NCBI RefSeq assembly: GCF_023065955.2 | Contig: NW_026622764.1 | Coordinates: 75,819,333 to 75,883,332, forward strand | Reading direction: 5' to 3' | Source of the DNA: Ursus arctos | Lineage: Eukaryota > Chordata > Mammalia > Carnivora > Ursidae | DNA: 64,000 bases | In this document: piece by piece, positions 33,080 to 45,391 of the stretch | Position numbering within the stretch: position 1 is the first letter of the stretch | Layout of the letters: each line of letters opens with the position of its first letter | Program-made: the position numbers and the translations under genes | The notes under the pieces: model-generated | What the model saw: only the letters and a program-made list of their open reading frames with translations | What the model was told of the DNA's origin: nothing | Databases searched by the model: none

Positions 33080-33345
33080 TATTTAGGTGCTCAATATTGC
33101 AAGAAAAAAACGTATTAATAACTCCATCATTATTTGCAGAATGTCATAAAGCTCTCCCCAACTACAAAATTTTACAATCCAAAGAGTATTAAAGGAATGC
33201 TGATTGCAGCGTCATCTCAAATAAGAAAAATTTTGACCCAACTTGAAGATACAGCACCATGAAAATGAACAAATAAACCGTGCTGTAGTTGTACCATGGA
33301 ATTCTAGGCAGCTGTCAAAATGATGAATGAATCAACGCCTCCCCT
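33080..33345 (+). mobile_element. Old L1 3' fragment
   Basis: 'gaaaatgaacaaataaaccgtgctgtagttgtaccatggaattctaggcagctgtcaaaa' resembles the old-L1 3' segment preceding the 3' UTR. Confidence 0.55.
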
Positions 33346-33815
33346 CCACGCGCTCTGCGGGTACTGCAAGGCCTGTTTCCCCTTTGTTGTGAGGCTCTGC
33401 AAGGCTGGAGGAGCTGGAGGACGTGCTCTGTCTGCCTCTGTCCTGGCCATGTCCCGCAGTCACAGCCTTTGTCCTGGCAGCAGTTGGTACCAGTCTCCGG
33501 CTTTTGTTGTTATTGTTTTGAAGCTTCCAGAACCAGCTCATTGTGTCCTGGAGGACAAGTACTGACTGGCAGGCGCCCCCTCCCTGAGCAGGACAGGGCC
33601 TTTCCTTGAAGCTTCCAGACTCTGCCACACCTAACCTCTTCCCTCTGGGCCCCTGGCTTAGGAGCAGTAGCTCTCGCTACAGGTACTTTCTCTGTGTCGC
33701 CCTTTGCTTTTCTAGTTCTCTAACACCTTTTTGGCCCATTCCTTAATATTACATTTTCTCTGTTGAAATACTTCACATGGACCCTGACTGATATAATGAC
33801 TATATAGCAGGAATT
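33346..33815. other. Unassigned, GC-richer stretch
   Basis: Somewhat richer in G+C than its surroundings, with overlapping short ORFs on both strands (33320-33565 +, 33628-33332 -). No recognisable domain or splice arrangement. May be an ancient repeat. Confidence 0.35.
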
Positions 33816-33829
33816 ATAGACGTATAATA

Positions 33830-33950
33830 TAGATAGATGTTACATAGGAAGATAGATGGATTCATATATATACATATTAGAATATATGTGCATATATACA
33901 TATGTGTATATTTACATACAAGCATATATATATATATACATTATTTTACA
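33830..33950. repeat. TA/CA-rich simple repeat
   Basis: Alternating 'atatatacatat' units with gatagat at the start. Low complexity. Confidence 0.85.
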
Positions 33951-34145
33951 TACATTGTACTTAAAATTCCTCTATTCCTCACAACAAATGCTATGAGATA
34001 GATGCTATTACCCCTGTTATACAAAAGGAGAAAGTGAGTCTCAGGGAGCTGAGATAAATTCCACAATACTACATAGCTAATAAGTGATGAAGCTGGGATT
34101 TGCGTCCAAATATCACAGACTTCACAGTCTCTTTTTTCTACTCTG
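33945..34145 (+). repeat. MIR
   Basis: 'attcctcacaacaaatgctatgagatagatgctattacccctgttatacaaaaggag...tagctaataagtgatgaagctgggattt' follows the MIR core closely. Confidence 0.85.
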
Positions 34146-34149
34146 CTCA

Positions 34150-34590
34150 AAGTCAGTTTATCCTGAATAGTGCTCTATATTAAAGGTCAATCCCTAGGCT
34201 AGTCCACACATGTTTTTCACCTCATAATACAAACTATAACATTATTCTAATAACACCAGAGAATATAACCATCATATACGAGATTGCCTCCGCGATTGAA
34301 GTTATGGGGAGTTCGAGAAAAACTGGGAAAGCACGGATATCCATAATTCCAGGGTACTTGTCATCCGTTTGTTCAATTAATATGATTTAGTGCCTTTTAT
34401 GTCCCTGGCAATGCACTGGGCTCTCGTGGTAAGCAAAATTGAACCTAGTCACTCTTTCAAAAAGTTTATAGTCTGGGGAAAGTGACTGTTTTTAATTAAA
34501 TAATCACCCATAGGAGACGTACCTGAGTGTATTATACAGGGATTTAACATAGACAGACTGCATGACTACAGGACAGTTCCAAATGCTGAA
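34150..34590. other. Spacer with weak mammal-wide repeat similarity
   Basis: 34360-34470 ('ttagtgccttttatgtccctggcaatgcactggg') is like a common old repeat. No gene. Confidence 0.4.
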
Positions 34591-34595
34591 CCCCC

Positions 34596-34684
34596 TACAC
34601 ACACACACGCACGCACGCACACACACACACTCCACTCACACACACACTCACATTCACACTCTCACACACACACTCACACATACA
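34596..34684 (+). repeat. (CA)n microsatellite, interrupted
   Basis: Alternating CA with CG and CT interruptions (acgcacgcacgc, cactcacac). The plus-strand frame through it codes for His-Thr repeats and is not a gene. Confidence 0.96.
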
Positions 34685-34689
34685 AGAGC

Positions 34690-35235
34690 TTGGCATCTCC
34701 CATGTCCTGTCAAGCATGGTGTGTCCTCTCTGCTTTTGTTTTCCAAGAACATGTCAGCTCTTAATCCAAAGTGATCGTAGAGAGATATCACAGCAGTAGA
34801 GACTGTGGAGTTGTGTAACATTTCCTAAAAACCTGCTCTTCTCTCAGAAGGAGTCAATCAGTGTTTCCAAGGGCAGCAGCCAAGCCCAGACTTTTCTCTG
34901 TAACGTACACGCAATCAGTAACACATGCCTGGACTGATCGATGAACAAGTGGCCAGGAAGCTTTCTGGGGGACAGACTTCCAGATGTGCAAACATAAATG
35001 TAACCAAACCAGAAACTCTTGCAGTAATCAGGGTCAGCAATCTATTTGTCATCCCACCACGACAGCTAAATCTCTGGACTCCCTTTTTGACCACATTTCA
35101 CTAGTCAAGAAACAGATCATTAGTCAACTATGCAGCAAAGAAAAAGGCCTTGCTGCAGCCTAGGTCCCCAGAGGGATGTTAATGTTAGTAGGAGAAACCT
35201 CACAGAGAAACAGAGTATTGAGATAATCCCAAAGT
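34690..35235. other. Intergenic spacer without recognised feature
   Basis: Nothing supportable seen. Confidence 0.4.
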
Positions 35236-35239
35236 ACCT

Positions 35240-36360
35240 CCTGCAAAATACTTACTAATTACTCTACTGGTTTGAATAGATGAACACAGTCTTTGATATT
35301 CCTTCCTCCAGGAGGTAGAATTTAATTCACTGTTCTTTGAGTGTGGCCAGATTTAATGACTGTTTTCCAATGAATAGTGTAGGGAAAGGGGAAAATTGTG
35401 GCTTTACAGTAGAGATAGCATATTACCCAAGTGGTGGAGTCCAGCCAAGATCAGCAGTAAAAGCATGTCCACCCTGACATGATGTGAGAAGAAGGGCACA
35501 TCATCTCTGTGGTTTTCTTCCCCAAACCTCATAACCCCAGTCTAGTCATGGGAAAGCATCAGACAAACCCAAACTGAGGGACAGTCACAGACTACCTGAT
35601 CGGTCCTTCTCAAAAGTGCTTTTCCATGCAAAGCAAGGAATGTCTGAGAAACGGTCAGAGAAAGAAGTGTTGACTGAAAGCCAATCTCCAAGTAGGTTAG
35701 GAAGCACTTTATTCATTGTGTTACTGAGGAACGTAGCCTGGGAGACACGTTTTCAGATTGCTCTGAAGAATTGCTCCGAAGCGTGTTGGTTACAGGGGAG
35801 TCTATATTTAAAAAGGTAAGGGGTATACGTGCTTGTAAGCAGTTCTCCAAATACCTGTGCCTTGAAAGATATACTTTGGTTGCAAAAATTAAGGTTTTCT
35901 GATTTCCACATAGACACAAGAAAGACCCTTAGGTCATCTTAATACATTATGTTTCTATCATATCTGATTGTTCAAAACTATTGCCAGCATGCTTCTGCTT
36001 AACTGGTTTCCTGGTTCTTCCTGTTTTGGATATTTTCTTGAGGTCACTTGAGATCATCACAGAAGGCTGACGTCAGTCGCCTACCGCACTTTGAGTGCAC
36101 AGGAGGAGACTAAGAGGACATGACAACTAAATGCAAATCCTGGAACAGATAATTACATTAGAGGAAAAACTGGTAAAAACCAGTCTGTAGTTTAGAGTGT
36201 TGTGCCAATGTTAACTTCTTAGCTTTGATAAATATGCCATGGTTATGTAACATACTAACAGGAAGGGAAGCTGGGTGAAGATTATATAGAAACTCTCTCT
36301 ATTATCTTAACAACTTTCCTGCAAATTTAAAAATATTTTGAAATAAAAAGATTAAAGAAG
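35240..36360 (+). repeat. Old L1-like/other repeat, interrupted
   Basis: 35545-35615 ('catgggaaagcatcagacaaacccaaactgaggga') and 36100-36355 ('gaggacatgacaactaaatgcaaatcctggaacag...ctctattatcttaacaactttcctgcaaatttaaaa') are parts of one well-known old repeat 3' end. They are separated by about 480 bp of other sequence. I favour an L1M-type 3' end but am not certain. Confidence 0.5.
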
Positions 36361-36364
36361 AAAA

Positions 36365-36955
36365 AGGAAAAATCCACCAGAAGCTGTAATCCATCTCTAC
36401 TAATGCATATGGCATTTCTGCTGTTTAAGTCACAGGTAAGGGAAATGTTACTTTTACATTCAGCTAAGACGTACATGGTCTGCAGAGGAGAGGTTGGTCC
36501 TCTAAGAATTGGACCCAACTCTGTAGCAACCGGGCCAGGACACAGGAGATTCAGGGAAGGCTCCCTTGAGGCAGAGATGAGCCAGGTCTGAAGGAGGGGT
36601 GGGAAACACCAGCGTGAGGTGGACGGAGTGGACACTTTGTAAGCAGAGTGTGCAGACCGAGCAGCATTGTCAGGACCTGAGGAAGCCTGGACTGAGGTTC
36701 AAGGGGAAGGAAGGAAGCCATGGGGGGGCGGGGTGTAGATGAGTGAGGGTGACAGGCCCAGAGAAAGCCGGGAAGAAAGAGCTGAGATGAGGTGGGGTTG
36801 GGTAGGAAGGCAACAGGGCTGCAGGGCCTTTGAAGCCCCATCAGACATCATTCAAATCATTCAGATGTGTTGAGAAGGTTTGATTTTCTAAGGGCTCACT
36901 CTAACCATGGCATGGAGGTGAACAGAATACAAGAAGGAACAATGCAAGAAAAGCT
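36365..36955 (+). repeat. Old interspersed repeat, family uncertain
   Basis: Purine-rich sequence ('cccttgaggcagagatgagccaggtctgaaggagg...gcctttgaagccccatcag') resembling that at 9480-10320. No gene. Confidence 0.4.
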
Positions 36956-36959
36956 GCAT

Positions 36960-37075
36960 ATGGGCCAAGATTTTGTCTCTGTTCCCCATGCTTAGAATAG
37001 TGCCTGGCACAAAGCAGGCAATCAGAAAATGTTTACTAAATGAGTGAGCAAAGGAATGAATGAATATGTAGAATG
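36960..37075 (+). repeat. L2 LINE 3' end
   Basis: 'tgcttagaatagtgcctggcacaaagcaggcaatcag...aaaggaatgaatgaa' is the L2 terminus. Confidence 0.75.
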
Positions 37076-37079
37076 GACT

Positions 37080-38146
37080 GGAGGAGGGTCGGTGTGGGGA
37101 GAGCAGATGGGAGGTGGATGAGGTAATTCAGGCACAAGACTTACTGGGAGACAGGTCAACTGAGGGAGGGAAGCAGGCTCCTCACTGCTGTAAGTGATGC
37201 CTCTGCTTCCTGAAGCAGGTGCCCACGCCCCTCTTTTTACTGCCACGCACCCAACCCTGCCCCTGTTCCCCCTCTCTCTTCTGAATGCATCATTAAAGAA
37301 TGGGGATTTGTAACTTTCCCTAACTCATTTGTTCCTAAAGCAAGAAACAGCCATTCTGAAGTCCTCAAAGAATTTTTTTTATTATCAGTAGAAATAGGGA
37401 AACAAGGCTTGTTTTTTCATGTGTTTCAGCCTATCCTCTACACTTTGATGGGCTGACATATTCAAAAGACTGTGGTAAAATTCATTCCCACTATAACAGA
37501 AAGCCAAGAGAAAGGCCTGTGTGGGGACCGAGGGCAGTCTGCCACAAGGGCACCCTGGGCCACTTTGGCATGATGATTATTTTGAGTTAAAAGCAATCCA
37601 AACCCAGCAGATTCAGAAGTGATTTACCTCCCCCTCAGCTGCCTGCCTGTACCAGGAAGAAAGCTATTAACAGATTCCTCTTTACCTAAGAAACTTACCT
37701 GCCTAACAGAGCAACCTTTGTTTCCAAACATCTCCTCTCACCTCCCAAAGGGTTTTCCTTCCCTTTGTATCCTCAGACCCCTACCCCTCTCCTTAGCTCA
37801 TATAAGCTTCATGTTGCCTCACTATCTTTGGAACTTCCATGTCTGTGTGGAGTCCCCTAATGTATGCTATTAAGTTTTATTTTCTCCCATTCATCTATCT
37901 TGTGTCAATTTCATTCCTAGTCTAGCTAGAAGGACTCTGAGGGTAGAAGGAAATTATTCCTCCCCAACACCTGTCTTGATATTTTTAATAATTATTAATT
38001 ACCACCCATTCCTGTATGCCAGGGATTTTCCTCTTTTTAAAAATGATCACATATAAAAGTATGTTTTTGTAGAACTGTGGAAAATACCAAAGCAATTGCT
38101 GCTGCTAACATTTTGCTTCCAATTTTTTCCCAAGCACTTTTATGTT
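37080..38146. other. Intergenic spacer without recognised feature
   Basis: No exon or nameable repeat. 37600-37920 is pyrimidine-rich with a chance 84-codon frame. Confidence 0.4.
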
Positions 38147-38161
38147 AAAAAATGCAGTGTC

Positions 38162-38357
38162 GGGGCGCCTGGGTGGCACAGCGGTTGAGCGTCTGCCTTC
38201 GGCTCAGGGCGTGATCCCGGCGTTGTAGGATCGAGCCCCGCATCAGGCTCCTCTGCTATGAGCCTGCTTCTTCCTCTCCCACTCCCCCTGCTTGTGTTCC
38301 CTCTCTCGCTGGCTGTCTCTATCTCTGTCGAATGAATAAATAAATAAAATCTTTCAA
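38162..38357 (+). mobile_element. can-SINE (SINEC), youngest subfamily
   Basis: Head 'ggcacagcggttgagcgtctg', body 'gctatgagcctgc', tail 'aataaataaataaaatctt'. TSD aaaaatgcagtgtc on both sides. Confidence 0.96.
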
Positions 38358-38689
38358 AAAAAAATGCAGTGTCTACTCTGTTTATATTAATTGTAGTTAG
38401 TGATCTAGTTGATTTTAACTTTCTCATTTCATGCAAGTTTTGTTTCCAATCCTTTTTTGTTGCTTTTTTTTTTTCCTCTCCTTTCTTACCTTCCCTTGGG
38501 CTGAAGAACTTTTCTCTATTTTCTCAACTGCTATTCTGATAGTTTACAAGTTAGAAATTGTATTTCTATTCTTTCAGTGGATACCCTTGTTTTAGCATAC
38601 ATATTTACATTTTTTCTAACAAAATTATTCACTATTTATTTCCAGCTTGTGAATAAAGAAGCTTTTTTCCACAAAAATGAATACACTTT

Positions 38690-38960
38690 TTAGAATCTCT
38701 AAAAGTCAGAGAGAGAGTTTTACTTGAGCCCAAGTTAGGACAGCTGCAGGAAAACACATTCTTCGCAGGGAAGAATGTGCCCTGGAGAATGAACAGTTTT
38801 ACAGAATTATATATTTTTTGCATCTTATAAAAGCTCAAAAGATTATAGATGAGCATAGAGTCAGAAATCACAAGTTTTAACCTCAAGAAAGGCAGAGAGT
38901 AGGAGCGTTGATCAATATCTTAAGGACAGGATGGTTTTCCTTTCGGCTACTCATTTACAA
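38690..38960. repeat. Possible old LTR or DNA repeat
   Basis: 'agagagagttttacttgagcccaagttaggacagctgcagg' has an interspersed-repeat look, but I cannot name it. The flanks 38375-38690 and 38960-39165 are unassigned AT-rich sequence. Confidence 0.25.
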
Positions 38961-39177
38961 AGTAGGTGCACAACGTATGCTTGGTGGGCCATAAATCAGA
39001 CTATACAAAGTTTATGTACAGTCATGCTGACTTAAAAAGAAATCTAAAATGGCTTTCCTCATATCTCAGGCCTTTAGAGAATTTTTTTTTCCTCTCATCA
39101 AGCTTAACATCTAATTACCTATATGTCCCATCCACTCCCTCATCTGGTTATCACTTTATAGCTTTCCTTTTACTCCT

Positions 39178-39347
39178 TTTTTTTTTTTAAGATATTATTT
39201 ATTTGACAGAGAGAGACACAGCAAGAGAGGGAACACAAGCAGGAGGAGTGGGAGAGGAAGAAGCAGGCTCCCAGTGAGCAGGGAGGACCCTGGGATCATG
39301 ACCTGAGCCAAAGGCAGACACTTAACAACTAAGCCACCCAGGCGCCC
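39178..39347 (-). mobile_element. can-SINE (SINEC), shortened
   Basis: Minus-strand copy lacking part of the middle (from 'gagcagggag' straight to 'gaccctgggatcatgacc'). TSD ccttttactc at both ends. Confidence 0.93.
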
Positions 39348-39589
39348 CTCCTTTTACTCTTTTTTAAACACAAAAGAAAGTTGTTTTAGGTTTTTACATT
39401 AGTTACAATTAAATTAACAAACATACTTTACCAATGCCTGTATTCACCACTGTTTCTTGTTTTGAACACCTTTCTTCTTTCTGATCACTATTCTATGTGC
39501 TCAAATACGCACCTAATAGCTCTTTCAGTGAGAGTCTGTAGGTGGTAAGCTTTCTTAGTTTGCATGTTTGAATATGTCTTTACTTTGCC

Positions 39590-41500
39590 TTCACTCTTTT
39601 TATTGTGGCAGAATATACACAACATAAAAATCTACCTTTTATATGCGGGCAGGTCGGGGGCATTAAGTACATTCACTAAGGTCACCACCAACCATCTCCA
39701 GAACTTTTGCGTCTTCTGCAGCTGAAACTCCATACCCATTAAACAATAATTCCCATTTCCCCTCCCCCCAGTCCCTGGTATCCTCCATTTTTCTTTCTGT
39801 CTCTATGAATTTGACTCTTCTAGGTACCTCCTATAAGCAGAGTCACACATTATTCGTCCTTTTGTGACTGGCTTATTTCACTTAAGCATAATGACTTCAA
39901 GATTCATTCATGTTATAGCATGTGTCAGAATTTCTTTTCTTCTTAAGGCTGAATGATATTCTACTGTACGTATATATCACATTTTGTTCATCCATTCATC
40001 TGACCATGGATACTTGGGTTGCTTTTGTAACCAAACTCAAGGGGCTCACTGCTTGGGGTGCATTAAATTGAATGCAACCCAAGGAAGTGTTGAAAGCAAA
40101 GGACTTTTATTACTTATTATAGGGAAATAGCTCTCAAAGCACTGTTTTCCCGTGGAGGTACTACAGGAAGTTGTATTTGGCATCTTAGGTGGTGGGGTCA
40201 GGGAGCTTGTATATACATTAAGGAAACTATACACGGTCTATTATTTAGGCACTTTAGTTCACTTGCACATACCTAGCATGTCAACATACATTGTATGTTC
40301 ATAAAATGGTGGGAAACCCTGCCCAAACAAGGAATTCTTAGTATTATAATGAGCTAAAGGTAACTTTGGGACAACTCAGAGGGACTTCTGGGTAGATCCT
40401 CAGCTCCAAACCACCTCGAACTCACTCACATAAGGGCTATCAGGCAAAACACCTAGCTAGGCAGCTCCTTACTGGGAAATGCTGGTTCTGCAAAACAAAA
40501 CATATTTCTTCCCTGCTTTGGTCCTTTCCTCTTCCTCCCTTCTGCTGATAGCTTTCAGCCCTCTGACCTAAATAACTCCCTATTGCATTCTAGCTAACGA
40601 AGGCCCGAGTCTCCTGAGAAGGTGGATGCAGTTGACTGGAGGCCCATGAGGTCAGCTAGCAGGCATTCTGGTGCCGATTCTTCAGATCCCCTGGAGGTCT
40701 TTACCATCTCAAGAGACTTGGAATCTAAAATTCTAACCTAAAAATCTAAAAAGAATCTTTATTCTTCATGTTAGTGATTTCATTAGGTACATTTGGTGAT
40801 TATATCTTTAGGACAGTGCTGATTAACTAGTTGGGCTACAGGTTCCTTTGAACGATAAGCAAGCTTTCCCATCCCCTGGGCCTGGGCCAATGTGTTCCTT
40901 GGTTTGTCCAGCCATGCCTGGGGATGATGTGTTAGGAACTGTTAGGAACTGAGAGGATGGATGTTTGGATGGTGTCTTCATTTCCACCTTCAACAACTGT
41001 GAATAATGCTGCTATGAACATGGGTGTACAAATATCTATGTGAGTCCCTGCTTTCATTTCTCTGGGGTATATACCAGAAGTAGATTGTATGATAATTCTG
41101 TGGTTAATTTTCTGAGGGATTGCCATGTGTTTTCCACAGCAGCTACACAATTTTATATTCCCACCAGCAACACACAAGGGTTCCAAATTTCTTCATAACC
41201 TCAAAATGTTATTTTCTGCTTTTGTTGTTGTTGTTGTTTGTTTTGTAATAGCCATGCTAATGGGTGTAAAGTGGTATCTCATTTTTGTTTAGTTTTGCAT
41301 TTTCCTACTGATTAGTTCATTGAGTGTCTTATCAGTTATTTGTATATATCTGTTTGGAGAAATATCTGTTCAAATCCTTTGCCCACTTTTTAATGGAATT
41401 GTGTTGTTTTGTTGTTGTTGAGTTGTAGGGGTTCTTTACACATTCTTTATATCAATCTCCTATCAGATATAAGATTTGCAAATATTTGCTATTACATTAA
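39590..41500 (-). mobile_element. Old L1 3' region, antisense, split by insertion
   Basis: 39590-40028 is the 3' UTR and C-terminal end of an old L1 ('agaatatacacaacataaaaatctacc...ctgaatgatattctactgtacg'). 40985-41500 resumes the same consensus exactly where it stopped ('gaataatgctgctatgaacatgggtg'). The intervening roughly 0.95 kb is a later insertion. Confidence 0.85.
40029..40984. mobile_element. Unidentified 0.95-kb insertion inside old L1
   Basis: It interrupts the L1 between 'acttgggttgctttt' and 'caacaactgtgaataatgc'. It holds a tandem 'gttaggaact' duplication at 40931-40950, and the left end has the complement of a polyadenylation region ('aaaggacttttattactta'). This is compatible with an antisense solo LTR. 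No coding frame. Family unknown. Confidence 0.5.
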
Positions 41501-41528
41501 TTGTCTTTTAGAGTTGTCTTTACTCTTT

Positions 41529-41718
41529 TTTAAAGATTTCATGTATTTGACAGAGAGAAAGAGCGAGCACAAGCAGGGGGAATGGCAGGCAGAGGGAGAG
41601 GGAGAAGCAAGCTTCCCACAGAGTAGGGAGCCAGATGCAGGGCTGGATCCCAGGACCCTGGAATCATGACCTGAGCCAAAGGCAGATGCTTAACTGACTG
41701 AGTCACCCAGGTGCCCCA
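41529..41718 (-). mobile_element. can-SINE (SINEC)
   Basis: Minus-strand copy. TSD ttgtctttactct at 41515-41527 and about 41721-41733. Confidence 0.94.
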
Positions 41719-41734
41719 ATTTGTCTTTACTCTG

Positions 41735-42560
41735 CCTATAAAATTTAAGGATATTAATTATTTTCCCTCAGCACTTTGAAAATATTACTTCATTGTCTTC
41801 TGGTATTCGTTATCGCTGATTAGAAGTCAGCTGTCTGTCTAATTAGTGTTCCTTTGGTAATTTGACTTTTATGCCTGGAATTCTGTTAGAGTTTTCTCTT
41901 TATCCTAAATGTTCAATAGTTTCACTACTCTGTGTCTAGGGAAAGATCTATCATTATTTATCCTGGTTGATATTCAAGTGACCCTTTACCATAACGACTT
42001 GTTTTTCCTCAATTCTGAAATTGATGTCTTCAAAACTTGTTTCAATATTCTTCTTAGTCTCTTCTGGAACTTTTAATAGAAATTTATGTTGAAGCCTATG
42101 TGTTTTTCTATGTGTTTTTCATGCTTAAAAAGAACTGTTGTGTTTTGCATGAATTTTTCAGCACTGTCTTCCAACTTGCTAAGCCCCCTTCCTCTGGTAT
42201 CCAGGTTACATTTATTTTTTCTATTGAGTTTTTAATTTTAGAAGAATATTTGATTATTCTGAAGATTCCTAAATGGTTATTTTTCAAATCCACCTGCTCT
42301 TTTTCCATTTTTATTTATTATTTTTTGTATTTCACAATTTTTTGTTTTATTTAGATAGAAGGTATTCATTCTTTTACCTCCTTGCCATATACTGTTTGAG
42401 AAGTCTTTTTAAGACTGCTTCATAAAATTAATTTTATTTTGAGTGAATTCAAGTTCTGATTGTTTTTTGTTTGTGTTCTTAGTTTTAGATTTCTTTGTGG
42501 GTTTTGGCATTGTTATTTGATTCTGAATTTGCGAGTTTGTGTTTTTTTCTTCTTCACTCT
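41735..42560 (-). mobile_element. Old L1 upstream region, antisense
   Basis: 'gaaaatattacttcattgtcttctggtattc...ctttatcctaaatgttcaatagtttcactactctgtgtctagg' resembles the antisense of an old L1 5'/ORF1 area. No ORF. Confidence 0.55.
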
Positions 42561-42564
42561 TTCC

Positions 42565-42955
42565 ATATCTATATCTACCTGGTTTCCATAAACCCTGTCT
42601 GATGGTTCATAGATGCTTCAAGCTTCTCTTATTCTTCTCCAGCTTTTAGTTCAAAACTAAAACTTAAAATGGCATTTTGAGGTTCCCGGCTGGTGGTAAT
42701 AATAGAGATACCATATATTCAGTCACAAGGCCAGGGGGAGCTGCAGTATGTCCTCCAGTCTCTGTTAAAAGCAATGATCCTAGGGGTTGAGCATTTTTTT
42801 CTGCTTCCTTTATTGAGGGCTAGGGAGGATAGAAGTTGGGAATGGAAGTTTGAGCCTCAGTTTGTCTGACTGGTTTTCTATTTTTAGACTTATATTTATT
42901 ATTGCTATGTTTTTGGAGCAGTGTTGAGTATGTCAAAGTTGATCAGAAGTCCTAT
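42565..42955. other. Intergenic spacer, unassigned
   Basis: May belong to the same old L1 as the preceding block. No gene. Confidence 0.35.
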
Positions 42956-42959
42956 ATAG

Positions 42960-43185
42960 CTGTCTTATCATTTTCTTCACTGCCACACCCAAATTCAGGC
43001 CTCCATACCTCTTGCTTATATGACTGCAACAGCATCCTAACCGGTTTCTCTGCCTCTAGTCTTTCTTTCCTCCAATCCATTCTTCCCGCTAAGGCCAGGG
43101 GTATTGTTATAAAATGTAATTGCACTCACATCACTACCTGCTTAAAGTCTTTAAATGATACTCCATTGTCACAATCAGTAACAGA
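42960..43185 (+). repeat. L2 LINE internal fragment
   Basis: 'atgactgcaacagcatcctaaccggtttctctgcctctagtc...ccaatccattcttcccgct' is the L2 block upstream of its 3' UTR. Confidence 0.8.
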
Positions 43186-43189
43186 GATG

Positions 43190-43730
43190 GTATAAAATCA
43201 CCAGCCCAACATGGACAAGGAAAGAAGGAATTTAAATTGCTGGCTCTTATTGATTATAGGCAAAGAAACATTAATTCATGTCTAGTCATTTAAGATAGAC
43301 TGATTCTCATAAATTAAAAATAAAAATAAAAAAGAACATAAGAAAAGATAGAAACATTCTCAAAAGAATGCAAATGTTACTACCTCCCTGAAAAATGTGC
43401 ATCCTCACTGGATTGATCTCAGGACAAAGTAATAGATCAGAAATATTCTCTAGATCCCATATAGAATCAATACCTTCTTAGAACACGTGACAATCATTTA
43501 GAAATCAAAAACTAATGTGATCTGGTTGGTGACTTCAAAAGTTAGGAAGAATAGGTATATCACAACAGAAGCCTTCAAATGTCCATTCAAGAAATAGTTA
43601 TTGAGTATTTCCGATTTGCAAGGCACTGTAGAGAAAACAGGATTTGTAAAATACCTTCTATTTTCAAGGATTTCACAAGGTAGTAGGCAAGGTGACATTT
43701 ACAATTACCATAAAAAATATGTGTGTTGTT
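43190..43730. other. Intergenic spacer, unassigned
   Basis: A-rich block at 43310-43345. 43580-43650 has weak old-repeat likeness. No gene. Confidence 0.4.
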
Positions 43731-43734
43731 GTGG

Positions 43735-44155
43735 GATGGATTGTGTTCCCGAAAAACATGCTGAAGTCCTAACCCCCCTGCTTTAGAATGGGACCTTATT
43801 TGCAAATAGGATTGCAGATGTAGTCAGTTAAGATGAGGTAATACTGGAGTAGTAGGGTGGACACTTAATCCAATAAAGACATTGAGATACAGACACAGGA
43901 AGGGAAAACATCATGTGACAATAGAGGCAGAGATTGGAATGATCTAGCTGACGCCAAGGAATGCTGAGGACTGATGGCTACTACTAGAAGCCAGGAAATG
44001 GGCAAGGTTTAGCCCCTCTAGTTTTCAGAGGGAGTGCGGCCCTTTTGTCACCTTAAGACTTCTAACCTTCAAAACTGTGAGACAATAAATTTCTGTTGTG
44101 TTAAGCCATCAGTTTATGGTACTTTGTTATGGCAGCCCTAGGAAACTTATACATG
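43735..44155 (+). repeat. MLT1-type MaLR LTR
   Basis: 'ggattgtgttcccgaaaaacatgctgaagtcctaacccccctgc' to 'ctgtgagacaataaatttctgttgtgttaagcca...atggcagccctaggaaactta' is a plus-strand MLT1 LTR with its AATAAA at about 44086. No internal genes. Confidence 0.88.
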
Positions 44156-44159
44156 TATC

Positions 44160-45175
44160 GTAAACAAAATGGCACAACAGAAATGAATCATTTCCAGATT
44201 AAGAATGGCTGTTGGAAGATATGGCATTTGTGTATAATAGTATACACAAATAGTATAGTGTATAACTATAGTAGGATGATTTTTATACACATATATGGCA
44301 GGATGGGAAAAGGCTTTAAGTTTTGGTCTTCATGTCAATCCAAATTCCAGCCTGAAGCCTAACCCTCCTAAGCAGCCTCTCTGGAAAACAAGTGGAATTT
44401 GATTCACTTTAATGCCTTTAACCTACTGTCAATTTTGCCACTAACTAACATGACTTTGAAGATACACAATCTGGGAGGACAAAATATTTCACACATTCTT
44501 TATTATTTCTAACACTGTTGTGCTGTGGTTAAATATTATTTGCTTTCACTACCTTTATATCACACTGTAAAAGGGGGAAATCCGCTTTGAGACCTTAATG
44601 AGCAGTAGCTAATTAAAATCTTAGTCCAACTAGAATAGACATGATAGTAACTGGAAATGCGGCTTGGAATTACTTGTAATGCTTCTGACCTTGTATTATG
44701 ATGTCTTCACAGTGATGCTTCTAGGTTGTTATGACCACAGGCATTATTTAGCGAAATTCTCCAGTTGTAAATAAACTCTCGAAATTTCGGTAGTCGTTTT
44801 GGGGACAGGTTGTTGCTCCCCTTCTGGGTTTCAAATCAAACTGACAGACACCACACGGCTTCCATCCTAAATCACAGACAGCTACCAGTTCCACCTTCGA
44901 AAAATGATAGAGTCCTGGGGTCCTCCAGGCGCCTCCTTCTCCTGGGGAGGAACGCTCAGTAAGGGGTTTTCATCTGTCAGTTCTGCCTGAAGCATGGAGC
45001 AAATTACTTCAAAGTACAGGGGTTCTTAACCTGAGAACCACACCGGAATCACTGGAGGAGCTTATAACAATATACATTTCTTGCCCACACGTTGGTTGGG
45101 GCACGGTCTGGTCCTGTTTGAAAATGGGCCCCAACTGGCTCAGAGGCCGAAGGACCCCGGGAGAGTAAGTTCTGT
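44160..45175. other. Upstream flank of ZDHHC20
   Basis: Mostly unassigned. It contains no exon I can support. It grades into the CpG island from about 45.1 kb. Confidence 0.45.
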
Positions 45176-45391
45176 ACGGAGAGGCCAAGGCCCACGAATT
45201 AGCCAAGGAATCATTTCCAGCAGCCTCCCGACGTGAGACGCGATCCACAAAAGCCGCTTCCTCTCCCGTTCAGGGACCAAGGAAACGCCCTCCGTCTCGG
45301 GGACCACTCCAGACTCGCTTCCTCCTCTCTTCCCCCAACCTCCTCCCACTGGGCGATTCCGCCACGCCCCAAGGGCTGTCCCCAACGGAGG

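Noticed and set aside
33320..33628. Overlapping + and - ORFs of 81 and 98 codons
   Set aside because: No domain, no splice frame agreement, no known neighbour in the MICU2-ZDHHC20 interval.
34562..34774. His-Thr-rich ORF
   Set aside because: It translates the CA repeat.
43587..43805. 72-codon minus ORF
   Set aside because: Runs into the MLT1 LTR; no coding evidence.
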